DNA of 64,000 nucleotides. Origin: Poecilobothrus nobilitatus (lineage: Eukaryota; Arthropoda; Insecta; Diptera; Dolichopodidae). The notes under the pieces are model-generated. The model was not told the origin of the DNA and searched no databases. It worked only from the letters and a program-made list of their open reading frames with translations. Position 1 is the first letter of the stretch. Every line of letters begins with the position of its first letter. The stretch covers positions 74,294,591 through 74,358,590 of the forward strand of contig OX352773.1 of the NCBI GenBank assembly GCA_947095535.1. The letters run 5' to 3'. This document shows positions 1-11,479 of the stretch, one piece after another. Both the position numbers and the translations under genes were made by a program.

Positions 1-29
1 TAAATTAAGAAAAGTGTATAAATATTGTT

Positions 30-410
30 GCTTACAGGATTAAATTCTTAGTTAATTTGAATGGTTGATGAGTCCGCACGATAATTCAGAAACTAATGTA
101 ACTACAATTATGAAATTTTCACCATTTCCACGAGAAGCGGAAATGCAACTCCACTCCAACTCAGTTCCTATTTAAGCAAGGTATCTGTATGTCAAAAGAA
201 GTTAAGTTTTCTGTTAACAACATCTGAAAAATTTTGTTTGGCACAATGGAATCGAGTAACTGTGATACAACTCCGAAATTTACATAAATATATCTCAATA
301 CATAATTAAGTTAAATATCTTAAATTTTCTAAAAGTTGATAACATTTTATGGAACCAGCATATATTATGTTTGTGCGGGTATCGTAAATGCTCTTCCTCG
401 TTTTATATAG
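30..410 (-). repeat. family D dispersed repeat, copy 1
   Basis: Read on the minus strand, this stretch follows the copy at 14545-15353 in order. It has an ACGAGGAAGAG start, a GATACCCG motif, the words GGAGTTGTATCACAG and ACTCGAATCCATTG-like, one unit ending GTTGTTAACAGAAAACTTAA, then TTATCGTGCGGAC followed by an A-C-T-A-A-G-A-A-T-T tail. It is diverged and lacks the terminal hairpin, which would lie at or beyond the window edge. No coding capacity is visible. Class is unknown. Confidence 0.55.
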
Positions 411-1883
411 AATTTTAACAAATTAATTTACTTTTAGCAATGTTATATTTAACTTTTTTACATTAAATATTAATTAAAAAAAAGTAAAATAACAATCAAA
501 TAAATTTATTGCTTTTAATTGTCACACAAAGTCATATAAATTCTACTATACATAATATAGGAATTAATATAAAAACGTACATTTAAACGTAAGTGGTGCG
601 ATAACAAATTTACAGACTTTTAATCAATGAATTTTAAATACCATATAAGTACAATGTATAGTACCATATATACTGTGGGATATTTAAAAATATAAATTTG
701 TTTACTCAGTCATATTCAGAGAAAAATTTGTCATGTTCAGAGAAGCCTAAACTTATAATGGAACTCATTAAATATATAGAAAAAAAAAAGAACCAATACT
801 TAGAAAAACATATTATCTATTTATAGGTAGGTTTTTGTTATATATTATGAGAATGAACACCTATTATTGTATAATTTTCGACATTTAAAAAGATTTATGA
901 TATAATGAGCAAATTTTTAAAAAGAAAATGTTATATTACTACGTAATATATTGCTATACTTTTAAAATTAAAAGGATGTTTTTTTTATTATAATAGGACA
1001 TGTTTAGAAATGTTTTTAAAAAATATCTATTTACATAATACAGAAAAAACATAATAACAAGTAAATTAGAATATTAATAAAATACAAAGAAAATAACATT
1101 ATAATAACATTATCAATTTTTTAATCTTAGAAAAAAGGACAATAAAAATTTGAAACAAAAACATTTTAGAAATCCTTAGTAAAAGAAAAAAATTCGAAGA
1201 ATTAAAAGATGGTGTGGAGTTGCAAACACGACAAAAACATTAATTTAAGAATTATTAGACAAAGAAGAACTATAGGTATTAGGTAACTATATAAAAATAA
1301 CAATATTACAATTATAGTTATGAGTGATATGCATAGAAAATAAGATTTTATGTCAAAAAACCATAAGAGTCATTTCAGAACCGCTTAGATAAATAAAATA
1401 TTTAATTAATAAATCACAAAATTATCTAAAAGATAAAAGTTCTAAAATCTTCATAAATATTGACTCAAGCTTAGTAATAAATTCACACAAAATTTATTTT
1501 ATTGACACAAAGAATTCGATACACAATAAAATTATCTAAACGTCCAAAATTATAATATTGAATAGAACAAATTACATAAAAATGTTTAATATTTATTATT
1601 GAAAGTGTAATTTAATTGTATCGTATCTATTAACATTAGTCTAAGGTTTTTTTTAAGTTAATATGGGATATTCTAAATTTAAGCACCAAACTAAATATCA
1701 TATAAAAAATGTTTATAATAAACAAATTAGTATTAAATTTATTTAATAAATCATTTTATATATTAAAATATAGATGAAAAATTTGTTTTTTTATTTATAA
1801 AAATATTGATAAAAAAAATTAAATTTGCATGTTAAAAAAAAAACCAAACTAGTTAATTTTATTTAAAGAAAAATATAACTGAC
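411..1883. other. AT-rich stretch, no gene recognised
   Basis: No ORF, RNA gene or repeat end is recognised here. On the minus strand there are pyrimidine-rich tracts ending in AG near 1128 and 1166 that could be splice acceptors for the candidate gene at 1884-3065. In this base composition such sites arise often by chance, so no exon is called. Confidence 0.4.
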
Positions 1884-3065
1884 CTTATTTGATTCCTTTA
1901 AAACCTTCTTCTGAAAAAAAGAATTTTCTAATTCAGCAGGCCAAATTTTTTTATTTCATTTTCGTTTTAAGTTTGCTTTCTTTGGTTTAAATTTTTTGTT
2001 TAATTTTTGTTTTGAATTTTTTGATTAGTTAAAACTTATTGTACAATTGACAATCACTATGGGTATTTGTTTTAAGCTGAAATATATCAAATTATTAAAA
2101 TAAATAAACATGTTATTATGATAATAGAAAAATTTACCTTACCTCTTTTAAATTATAATATTTTAGCTTTTTTTCTAACGAAATCGACTGAATTATCAAA
2201 ATCCCAGCATAATTGGCAATTTATTTTAATTATTATTTAACTAAAATATACAACATTGCTTAAAATACCTATACATACATATATAATGTAAAATTATATC
2301 TTAACTTTAATTGAATTCTGGTCTCTTTGTATTATTTACAACAAATTATTTTAACTGCAGTACTTTTGAAACCGCTAGATATGTACCTTATTTAGCTGAA
2401 ATATATCTTATTATTATTCATATAACTATATATAAATGTATAAAAACCATGATTGAATTATAATCTTTCTCCTTTTCAATCTTAAATTTCGAATCTTCCT
2501 TCCTTTATTCTTATTCATATTTGGTAAAATAAAGTTCATCAACTTATTCAAATTAGTACCATTCTCATTTATCATTTAAAAAATAAAAACCCTTATGTTA
2601 ATTCAAACTTTACCCAGAACACTATTTTGTATAATTTTAAGAAAAGAAGTATGCGAATTTTTATATCCAATCTACAATTTCATCCTACATTTCATCAAAT
2701 ACTGTTTTTATAATTCTGCATACTTCTTTAAAATGTTTAAAAATATTTTATAATGTTTTTGCTTTTTTAACTCAAACCTAATTCAAACCCAATATTTTTA
2801 ATATTCCTTTATAAAAAATATTGTCCATATAAAAAACTTTAATGTTTGTAAAAGTTTTTATTTATAAAATAAATTTTTCAAACAATACATATTTGTATAT
2901 AACCTATGTACATTAACATAATATGTATGTTCATATTTGGAAAATTTAACATGCAAATTTAATTTCACAATACTCTACTTCAAAAACTACTTCACACATA
3001 CTAATAAATAAAAATATAATTATTATTTATAGCAGAAAAATATAACTAACCTGGAATGGATCCAT
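1884..3065 (-). other. candidate start of a micro-exon gene (speculative)
   Basis: On the minus strand an ATG at 3063-3065 sits in a good insect start context (CAAATGG) and opens a 15-nt coding piece, MDPFQ, ending at a splice donor (CAG|GTTAGT, boundary 3051). A second open piece, 2187-2143, is exactly 45 nt between an AG acceptor (TTGATAATTCAG) and GAG|GTAAGG; it reads SISLEKKLKYYNLKE. A third, 1910-1884, is exactly 27 nt between a strong acceptor (TTCTTTTTTTCAG) and AAG|GTCAGT; it reads KKVLKESNK. All three are multiples of three and join in phase 0 without a stop. No terminal exon is identified and no family recognised. Short open pieces with GT/AG edges occur by chance in AT-rich DNA, so this is a hypothesis. 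A core-promoter-like site lies upstream at about 3448. Confidence 0.25.
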
Positions 3066-3399
3066 TTGAAAATTTATTTGTTCGATCATGTTACAAATAA
3101 ACAAAAAAATAATGTTATTTTTTCTATTTCATTCAAACTTTCTCCCTATTTTGTGTTTGATATCATACATTAAAAAATTCTATCAAAACGACGCTTCGAA
3201 CAATATTTACCGTAATTTTATTTCATATTTTTCATATTAATAAAAATTTAACATTTTAAACACGAAAATTATACACAAAAAAATTATTATTTAATTTAAA
3301 TTTAATTAATATAATAAAGAAAACTTATTAAATAATATAATTATAAAAAAAAATCTATATTAAATGCACTTTTTAATATTTAAAAAAAATATATAAAAA

Positions 3400-3640
3400 T
3401 ACTTAACACCAAAAAGAATCCGTACCGGTTGAAATTCAAACAAAAACTGAACACCTTCTCTTCTCTTTCATTTAATCAAACACGACTTTAACTCATTTAG
3501 TCATTTCATACTTCATTCATACATGATAGTCATACATAATTATGGTGCTGATCTCTTTTGCAAGTTGCAAGTTGCATTCGACTTTTATAACTCATACATA
3601 AGGTTTTGCATAAGAATTGCATTAGAATTTTTTTATCAAT
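3400..3640 (-). promoter_or_regulatory. possible core promoter for a minus-strand gene
   Basis: This stretch is richer in G+C than its surroundings. On the minus strand it has an arthropod initiator-like TTCAGTT with its A at about 3448. At +28 to +33 lies GGATTC, which matches 4 of 6 positions of the downstream promoter element consensus. No TATA box is evident. It lies about 380 nt upstream of the candidate ATG at 3065. It is inference only. Confidence 0.2.
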
Positions 3641-4479
3641 ATAAATAATATGACACTATTCTATACAAGAAAATAAGTTGTTTGATTGGTTTGTGTATTA
3701 GATTACAATTAATTACAATTTAAATGGTAATGTCATTATTCATAATGCGCATAATAATACAAATTATTTTGATTCAATTCAACATTAATAATTTTGTCTG
3801 TGATTGATAAATAAAATGTTTAATTGATTTTAATGAGAATAAAAAATAAAAATCTGAGAGAGATTATTTTCTCTCAATTTTCATCATAACAAACACATAT
3901 CAATTAGTAAACCAAATATAAAATACATGGATGAAATAAAATATTTCAAATTTAGTTAAAACTTAAAACATTTTCTTTTCTGAATGTAAATTGACTTTTA
4001 ATATATTTATTTAATACATTTTTAATAATATTTTTTTTTTTAAATATTGTTATTAGCTAATTATTTGTTTTAAATGGAAAAAAAATAATTAATAACCAAA
4101 TGAAATAAAATGTTTTTAATAATTTATTTAATAAAACGAATGTTTTATTGAGTATGAATATTTTATAGAGTTCAAAATATATGTATTTATATGTATTTAT
4201 ATATGAACTCTGCTTATAATATTATAAAGAAGCATCCAGATAAATAATTATTAGTGTTGAAGATATGCAAACTGGGTACAAAAGTTAATTTGGCAGTTAC
4301 CCCAAGTCATGGTTTGTATCAAATTCAATTTTTTCGTCAAATTAATTCCGAAGGCATATACAAATCGGATTTTATATTTAAATAACTTATTATTAAAATA
4401 AATTAAAATTTATATTTCAGCTATCACAATATATGGTTCTAAGTTTTAATAGACTTAATAGTTTTCGAAATACACAAAT
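3641..4479. other. AT-rich stretch, no gene recognised
   Basis: Nothing is recognised except short homopolymers and a weak tandem of TATGTATT words near 4181-4205. The last part (from about 4240) may be the degraded 5' half of the family D copy that follows. Confidence 0.4.
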
Positions 4480-4815
4480 CTGTTTCAGAAATTCGTGTGA
4501 TAGGTACAGTAAAATATGGTGATTAGTTTTTCTGTTATTAAGTTTTGAGAATATCTAAAACTAGGAAATTTTTATGACAGCTACTGGAAGCTATTGTTTG
4601 ACTCTCACCAAAAATAATAGGAAATTCACACATCATTTTAAAAATATTTTGGATGTATTACATGACTCTAACTTTTTTAGTTTTTAAGTTATCATGCTGA
4701 AAAACACATAGATAGAAACACATAATTAATTCGACTTATAATATCTATAATGATCCGATCCGATCCCACAACAATATTAATAAGGATTTATCATTCGTAC
4801 CGGTATAAAAAATAT
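4480..4815 (+). repeat. family D dispersed repeat, decayed copy
   Basis: It shares with the copy at 14545-15353 the words TATGACAGCTACT, a CACCAAAAAT unit, GTTATCATGC (GTTATCGTGC in the better copy) followed by an AATTCGACT segment. It ends in CGTACCGGTATAAAAAATAT, which parallels the CATAAGGGTATAAAAAATAT end of the better copy. The GGACAGACGGAC core is lost. It is a decayed, non-coding relic. Confidence 0.45.
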
Positions 4816-6307
4816 TAAAGAAAATACATTCAAAATTTAAGAAATAAAGAATCTAAATAATAAAATTTATGGACGAAGGAAGAAAGATTAAAGTAAGAAA
4901 CAAATTGTTGAAGAAAAATAATATATCCCTAAGGATTCTTCAGATAGATTCAAATATTTAATATGTATATCTTTTATAAAAAATTGCTATCTATTTGATA
5001 TTGATATATGAATGTATGAAAATATGTATTAAAAATTAATTTAATGAAATGTGAAGTTATAAATGTTTTTATATAGTTAAAAAATACTTACATTTTTCAT
5101 TGTGTATTTCCAAATTACTATGGAATTTTTTTTAAAAGCCCTTTAGTTTAAGGTATAGTTTTTTTTTTATAGTAATCATTACTTTAGTTTATGTCATTAT
5201 AATCTTTAGTTTTCGAGTTTTTTTAAATAAAATCTAATGAAATGTAATAGAATTTTTCAAAATTTTTAATGTTTATTAATACATATTATATTTCTGTATA
5301 AAAAGAAAAATGTCTTGATTTGTTCTGACTTCTGATACTTTAATGAAGATAAACATTTTAAAACTAAAAGTTATGTTTTTTCCTTTTTATAGAAATATTT
5401 AAAAATTTTAATAAAAAAGCAGATAGCAAACACCATTATTCATTTTCGCCTACTTTAACGTTTTCCACGATGCTTCTTCTATCATTTTATTCTTAATCTT
5501 CATCTACCATTTGTGTCCTTCACGGTTTTGTAACAAATTAATAAAAAGACATCTTATATGCATATAAAACAACAGGTAACCAATAAAGGTTATTATATAT
5601 GATGTTTTATTTTATACTTTGTATAGTAAAAGTATATATTAAGAATCCAATAGCTTCTTCAAGATAATAGTAAAGGTGCTAAATTTCAATTTAATAAGTG
5701 CTGCTTGGTTTATTTTCTAAGTAGTTATTATTTTACAAAATATGTTTATGTTTTGCATTCAAATTTTTCAATTTTTCCTAAGGATTTTTTTTGATAAACT
5801 AATATAAACTGATATAAAAATGATAAACAAACAGACCCTAAAATATTTTGGTATAATTTCATTCAATTTTTAGTTTCCCATATTTCACTGCAATTTCTTT
5901 TATTAAAATTTTCAAAATACACATAAATAATAAAACTGAAACTTCACTATATACAAGTTATATGTATATATTAAGTAGATAAAAACATGAAAACAAACAT
6001 ACAAACATAATGTTTATAATAGTAATAACAATAAAGATTATCATAATAATAATAATCATCATAATCACGATTCTTTAATTTAATCAAGATAAAAAATTTC
6101 TGTTACCTTTAATATATATACCTGGAATTTTCTTAATCTGTACCAATTTTTTCTATTTTATCTTATTAATCATATAAAATTGCACATAAAAAATTACTGT
6201 TATTATATTTTTTTTTTGTCTCTACTTTTTTTTTTTGGTAATATTTTTTAATCCTTAAGGTTCATTGATTTTTAAATTTAATAGATTCATTTATATTTCA
6301 ATATACA
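4816..6307. other. AT-rich stretch, no gene recognised
   Basis: No ORF or element end is recognised. A loose (ATA/ATC)n stretch lies at about 6010-6070. Minus-strand ATG-AAA-AAT followed by a perfect GTAAGT donor at 5092-5100 is noted but not called. Confidence 0.4.
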
Positions 6308-7309
6308 CAGGGTATTCCGATATACGTTTTGCTTAGAGCAGAAGATGATAGGAAATGTCTAAACAAACAAAAAATTATATTGTGGTTCAGAAATTTTAGT
6401 GAAATTGTATTTTTAAAGATTTTCGAAATAGCAGTGCTCCAAGTTTTTCGTATACGTGATTTTGTATATACGAGTACTTAAGATTATTTGATTTCACATT
6501 TAAGTACACAGCAAGTTGACTTTGACTTATCTCCAATATGGTAAGAAGTATGATACAAATTGCAGAAACGAAAATTAAAGTTTAAAACTTGAAAAATAAA
6601 AGGAACTTGCATAAATAATGTATTACCGTTAATTATGTACAAATTAAAATAAAAGGGCTCAGCGAAATAATGCTCAACAAAATTCGGATCTTATTTTATA
6701 ATGATTTAACACCCAAAAACAAAAATGAAATAAAGCCCCAAAGAAGTGAAATAAAACCTCAAAAAAAAATGAATTTCAATTTTTTTCGTTAATTTCGGAT
6801 TTTATTTCATTCTGAAATAACATCCCAAAATAAAAATAAAATAACGCCCAAAACTGTTTATAATTTGAATTATAAATTATTTCTGAAATTTCTAAGGAAA
6901 TTATATTTTCTGTAATAAATTATTCCTGAAATTTTCCATAAGCATTCAAAATTTTTGTTAAAAGTTCTGAAAAAAGGTAATATACCGGAGCGTTATTTTG
7001 TTGGGCCTTATTTCGTAGAGCCAAATGAAAGTTCGTATTATTATTTTTCAATTTAAAAAATTTATAATTTTTCAATTAAGATTACAAGTAAAATTTTTCG
7101 ACATTTCAGTGAAAGCTAATAATCTTAAATACTTAACTTCCTATATTTTACGTGGAAAAAGTTATGTTTTGTCTTTTTAAAAACACATAGAAAAAACTAT
7201 GAACACCATTATCTCGAATAACATTAAAAATATACCAAAGATTGTTTAGGTTTGTTTCGACATTCGCTAGCAACTCTTGCTCTATGTTAAATTTATCGTG
7301 GGCCACCCT
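6308..7309. mobile_element. ancient mariner/Tc-type TIR element, interrupted
   Basis: The left end reads CAGGGTATTCCGATATACG and the right end, reversed, reads TAGGGTGGCCCACGATAAAT. Both then run into a shared TAGAGCA-AGAG block about 30 bp in, giving imperfect terminal inverted repeats of roughly 35-40 bp. The right end is flanked by TATATA, compatible with a TA target site. No transposase ORF is found. A second element (6655-7022) is inserted inside it, which dates this one as the older. The TIR start type (CAGGGTG...) is common in mariner-superfamily elements of insects. Confidence 0.45.
6655..7022. mobile_element. hAT-like MITE, 368 bp, nested in older element
   Basis: The left end reads GGGCTCAGCGAAATAATGCT and the right end, reversed, reads GGCTCTACGAAATAAGGCCC. 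The inverted similarity continues through CAACAAAAT for about 30 bp. The flanks are AAATAAAA (6647-6654) and AAATGAAA (7023-7030), a 7-of-8 match and so a likely 8-bp target duplication as in hAT elements. The interior carries many copies of a GAAATAA-AACxCCxAAA word in direct and inverted orientation, typical of subterminal transposase-binding repeats. It has no ORF, so it is non-autonomous. Confidence 0.6.
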
Positions 7310-8834
7310 ATATATAGGAATTTACAAAAAGAACAGAGTATTTTGTAAATGTATTTGAAATTTTAAGAACTTTTAAAAATATTAAAATTTAGAGATTTCA
7401 TATATTTTCTATAGGTACTATTATTCAAAACATGTACTCACTTCAGACCTGAAATAAATTCCATATATAGTCTATAATATTTCTGTTATACAAACAGTTA
7501 ATATGAAATCAAAAGGTTATAAGATTACAAGAATATGCCACTTAAATAAAATGTATAATAGCTTATGTGTATTTAATTGAATTATAATATTGTAAAAATA
7601 ATGTCTAGTCAATTTCAAATTAATTATAAATCATTGAAAATCTGGAATAATCAATAAATATTCAAAACTATTAACAATCATCTGTTAACTGCTGTTAAAA
7701 TTCAAGATGTTATGTTTTAAGACGACTTGTACTATTTATTTGAGTGACCAAATCTTTTAGTTTCTTGGAAATTGTATGTAGAACGATCCTTATATATAAG
7801 GCAGTAAAGATTCTTTAAAGTACCATAGAGTACGATTTACTTTCATTTATTTTTTTTTTTTAATTAGATATAGGGTTAAGACTTAAGACCTTATTCGACA
7901 GAGGGATATGATAAGACAGAAGTTAGTACAAGTTTCTTATTAGAATATCATGCTGATGCTGTTTGAATAAATTTAAAACCATTATTAAAACTTGTCCATA
8001 GTTTTTAAAGTTATTAGACGGAGAAAATTTCTGTTGGCTAATATTTATGTATATAACTTCCTTTAAAACTTTGTAATTTCTTTTAAACTTCAAATATTTA
8101 ATTTAAATAATTTAATAAATCTTTTATTTTTTTTTTTTTTTTTTTGTCAAGATTAAAACCATCAATAAATTCTAAATATTCAATAAATTTCTAAAATTTA
8201 AAATTAAATCATAAATTACTTTAAACAATCTTTAAAACTCCTCTTTTCACAATTTGATTTTGAAAAATAATCTTTTTTCTATTTTTTTTTTTTTTCTAAA
8301 ACAAAAAAAGAATATTAACTTTTTGTACATTTAATAAATTTTAACACTTAATTATTATTCTGCAAGTTTTTTAGATGATCATTAATAAAAAATACCACTC
8401 TTCAAAATTACTTGCAAAAAAAAAAATTTATTAAGATAAAAAATGAACTTTTTAAAAGAATATCCAAAAACTTTGAATTTATTTTTTTATTTTAATATTA
8501 TAAAATTAATAGGATAAAATGGATTTGAGCTTTCATAAAAAAAAAAATAGAAAAATATTGATTTTGTATATATACGTAGATATGCTGAATTAGGCTGAGG
8601 AAATTATTTTTATAAACTATATTAATATAACAAAATGTTATTCACTATATATAACACTAAAATGAAATAAACATTAAAAAGCAAAGACAAGTTTAAAAGG
8701 AAGAATGCCCTTCAGCAGAACCTAAACTAAATTAAAAGTTAAACTAACGAAGTAGTTCATAAAAATCAGGTTAATGAAGAAATATTGAGACTACAAAAAA
8801 AAAAAAAAACGCCAAAGAAGACAAAAGAACAGCA
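7310..8834. other. AT-rich stretch, no gene recognised
   Basis: There are long T runs near 8128-8145 and 8283-8296 and A runs near 8796-8810. No coding or RNA feature is recognised. Confidence 0.4.
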
Positions 8835-9245
8835 AAATGCCTAGTGCTTTTTTTGTTCTTTTTTCCTACGGAAGGTGTAGATCTTCAAAAGACACCAAAG
8901 CCTTCTTGGCAGTATGGACGTTTTACTCAATAAATCCACTATAATGAACTCCCCTCGAAGCCAGTATAATGAGCCTGCTAATCCTGCTAACCGTAAAACA
9001 TTATAATGACTGAAGAATAGGATATAAAGAAAGGAAATAAACAGGAGGAATTTTACACTTAAATTATAGCAGTGGGATAAAATAAATTGACTGATTCATT
9101 AAGCTTCTATATATAATATGAACCCAGGAATATTTGTGGTGGTAATGTATTCCATTATTTAAATGTAAAAGCTGAGAATGAGTTCCCATATTTCGTTGCC
9201 TGTTAAATAACAGGCTGTACTAATAGTTATATGATGGTTACAAAA
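8835..9245 (-). mobile_element. family C retroelement 3' tail (minus strand)
   Basis: On the minus strand this region matches the better copy at 56580-57085. It has a short inverted-repeat segment at its upstream end (CAGCCTGTTATTTAACAGGC), a TTATACTGGCTTCGAGGGGA block, a CATACTGCCAAGAAGG block, then GGTGTCTTTTGAAGATCTAC and CTTCCGTAGGAAAAAAG. An A-rich end is typical of a non-LTR retroelement or SINE tail. No ORF is present. Confidence 0.45.
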
Positions 9246-10398
9246 ACTCCACTTTTCAAAAACAACTAATTAATATAAACTGAAATTTTTCTAAAGAATC
9301 GAATCACATTACATTTATTCTGCTTTCAGATTTTTTTTTTTATTTCTACCGCATATCAATGCTGTATTCATTATAAATTTATGAAAATGTTTTCCATACA
9401 ATATTCAATATATTAATATTAGTATCTTCTAAAAAACCACCATTACTTAAAGGTGTGTACATAGTTCAAAATCAAAAAAAACAAAAAAAAAAATCATTTA
9501 ATTAGGCAAAAAGAATACTATACTTTACTTTATACAGGTTTAATTTACCTCAGTTATAACAAGGTATGAAAATCGCGTTCTAAATATTTTTATAGAGTAA
9601 TTTGTTTTTTTGTTTTCGTTTTTTTTAATTTTTTTTTTTATTTTTTTTTTTTGTAGCTGAAGGCTAAATTGCTTTAAAAGTCTTCTACGAAATTTTATAA
9701 TCTCTGTTGGTATATTTTTATTACCATTACACTAATTATGGTGGTTTTGTTTCAGGCAAAAAAAAAAAAAAAAAAAAAAAAAATATTTGAAAGTTAATTA
9801 GAATTTTAACTAATCGTTTTATTTCAGCACATTATTCTAAAATGTAAATATCCTACAAAAAAAAAAAAAAATTTAATTTTTTTACTTTTATTTTTCGAAA
9901 GTTTTGAAAAATGAGCTGTCAAAAAACCCCTTACAAATTAATATGTATTATTTTACTTTTTATTTATAAAAGTTGTTAATTGTTTAACATTTAGATAAGA
10001 ATTTAAAGTTTTTTTTTTTTTTAATATATTTTAAATAATTATTTTAAATGAAAAGGAGGTAAAAATATTTTTAATTATTTGTTATTAAATTAAATATTAC
10101 TATATTATATTGTTTAACTATTGATAGTTCAACTATTTATAAATTTTTCCTTTTAAATTATATTAGGATATTTATTGATGTTCAAGTTGATGGTTAATGA
10201 AATTTAGAACTATTTAAAACTATTAAAATTTGATTTACACTTTCTGTCATAAATACTACATAAACTGGAATTTAAATGTTGTTTATAGATCCTGAATTTA
10301 TATATTTATATATATAAAAATTACTACTCACATAGGATATTACTAAATCATCGACTCGTAAGGTCATTATAGGTCAGTATTATTTATTTTGTTTATAT
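9246..10398. other. AT-rich stretch, no gene recognised
   Basis: It includes a run of about 25 A at 9758-9783 and many shorter A or T runs. Nothing else is recognised. Confidence 0.4.
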
Positions 10399-10403
10399 TA
10401 TAT

Positions 10404-10556
10404 ATTTTATATTTTGTAGTAAGAGAGATTTGTAAAGAAAAACTGTTTTTTGAGTCATTTTCCTTACAATTAAAAACATTTGCTAAATGCGCAGGATTTC
10501 AAGCCGCACTTCCTCGGTTTATAAGCCACGTGATTAACCACTAAGTCACTGAGTCC
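10404..10556 (-). mobile_element. tRNA-derived SINE, family A, copy 1
   Basis: On the minus strand the head has an A-box-like TGACTTAGTGGTTAATCACG and a B-box-like GGCTTGAAATCCTGCGC, as in a tRNA-derived pol III promoter. It is followed by the family body TTTTTAATTGTAAGGAAAAT and GTTTTTCTTTACAAATC. The same body occurs at 44132-44345, 25865-26112 and 37495-37740. Confidence 0.65.
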
Positions 10557-10696
10557 ATCATATTTATTTATTTTTTTGTTTCCTACTCGAGAGCATAGGA
10601 ATACATTTATTTCTTTTTATTTGATGTTGCCAATCTGAAACTTCGTTGGCAATTGTATTTTCAGGTTTTCGAATTATGTGTCCGATCCATCTATAT

Positions 10697-10849
10697 ATTT
10701 TATATTTTGTAGTAAGAGAGATTTGTAAAGAAAAACTGTTTTTTGAGTCATTTTCCTTACAATTAAAAACATTTGCTAAATGCGCAGGATTTCAAGCCGC
10801 ACTTCCTCGGTTTATAAGCCACGTGATTAACCACTAAGTCACTGAGTCC
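10697..10849 (-). mobile_element. tRNA-derived SINE, family A, duplicated copy
   Basis: This is the exact second copy of the SINE at 10404-10556, produced by the 293-bp tandem duplication rather than by independent retroposition, because flanking LINE sequence is duplicated with it. Confidence 0.65.
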
Positions 10850-10919
10850 ATCATATTTATTTATTTTTTTGTTTCCTACTCGAGAGCATAGGAATACATT
10901 TATTTCTTTTTATTTGATG

Positions 10920-11395
10920 TTGCCAATCTGAAACTTCGTTGGCAATTGTATTTTCAGGTTTTCGAATTATGTGTCCGATCCATCTATATATTTTATTTTT
11001 TGTTTCATATTTGTATTTTACAAGGATTTCCGACGCACATACTCCATGAAGTGTTGGCTATTAAATATTCTGTTTGGCCACAATATCTTACAAATTATTC
11101 AAAAGTATTTGTTTATGAAGATTTGTAATCTCTTTGTAAATTTATTAATGGTTAGTTAGGTACTTAGTTTTTTAATATTACATAAAAAGCTTAAGTAATG
11201 TTAGTATTACCCTCGGCTGCTGAAACCATATTAGAAGTGAGGATTTCTAGATATTTCTCAATCTACCGAATGCTATTCTTGCTTTGCTTAATCTGTTTTC
11301 TAAGTCCTTCGTTGTTCCTTCATCTGTACGTATGATGCTATCTAGATATTCAAAACTTTCAACATCTTCAATTAGTGTATTATCATTTGCTAGGC
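10920..11395 (-). pseudogene. non-LTR retrotransposon RT C-terminal relic
   Basis: Minus-strand translation near 11235-11395 gives LANDNTLIEDV, SFEYLDSIIRTD, and KDLENRLSKARIAFGRLRNI. This matches the conserved post-thumb region of LINE reverse transcriptases (the FxYLGS...D motif, then KARxAFxxLR). Further on (about 11080-11120) is LQIFINK, and near 10920-10990 RWIGHIIRKPENTIANE, the conserved WIGHxLRKP block of the same protein family. Stops and frame changes separate the blocks, so it is dead. A short copy of the last block also sits at 10626-10697 through the tandem duplication. The clade is not assigned. Confidence 0.6.
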
Positions 11396-11479
11396 TTCTA
11401 CGAGACTCTCATATAGACTCTCAAAAATTCAGATTGGGATTAAAAATTTTAAAGAAAAATTGCATACTTTAAGGCGTAC

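Larger units (their letters stand above)
10399..10996. repeat. 293-bp tandem duplication (LINE tail + SINE)
   Basis: The segment from about 10399 is repeated essentially without change 293 bp later, starting at about 10692; identity continues to about 10996. For example GTAGTAAGAGAGATTTG and GGATTTCAAGCCGCACTT recur exactly 293 bp apart. On the minus strand each unit holds a short piece of LINE coding sequence, an A-rich linker with (AAAT)n, and a tRNA-derived SINE (family A). The near identity implies a recent event compared with the decayed sequence around it. Confidence 0.85.

Noticed and set aside
63..95. Hammerhead-ribozyme-like GTTGATGAGTCCG ... CAGAAAC
   Set aside because: The core words are suggestive, but the bases between cannot form stem II (GTCC has no GGAC partner before GAAAC), and the same place in the other family D copies reads GTGCGGAC without the motif.
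5092..5100. Minus-strand ATG AAA AAT followed by perfect GTAAGT
   Set aside because: A 9-nt coding piece alone is not evidence, and no acceptor or continuing exon could be tied to it.
10646..11472. Four short plus-strand ORFs
   Set aside because: They lie antisense to the LINE relic and SINE copies, and two reflect the same duplicated DNA.
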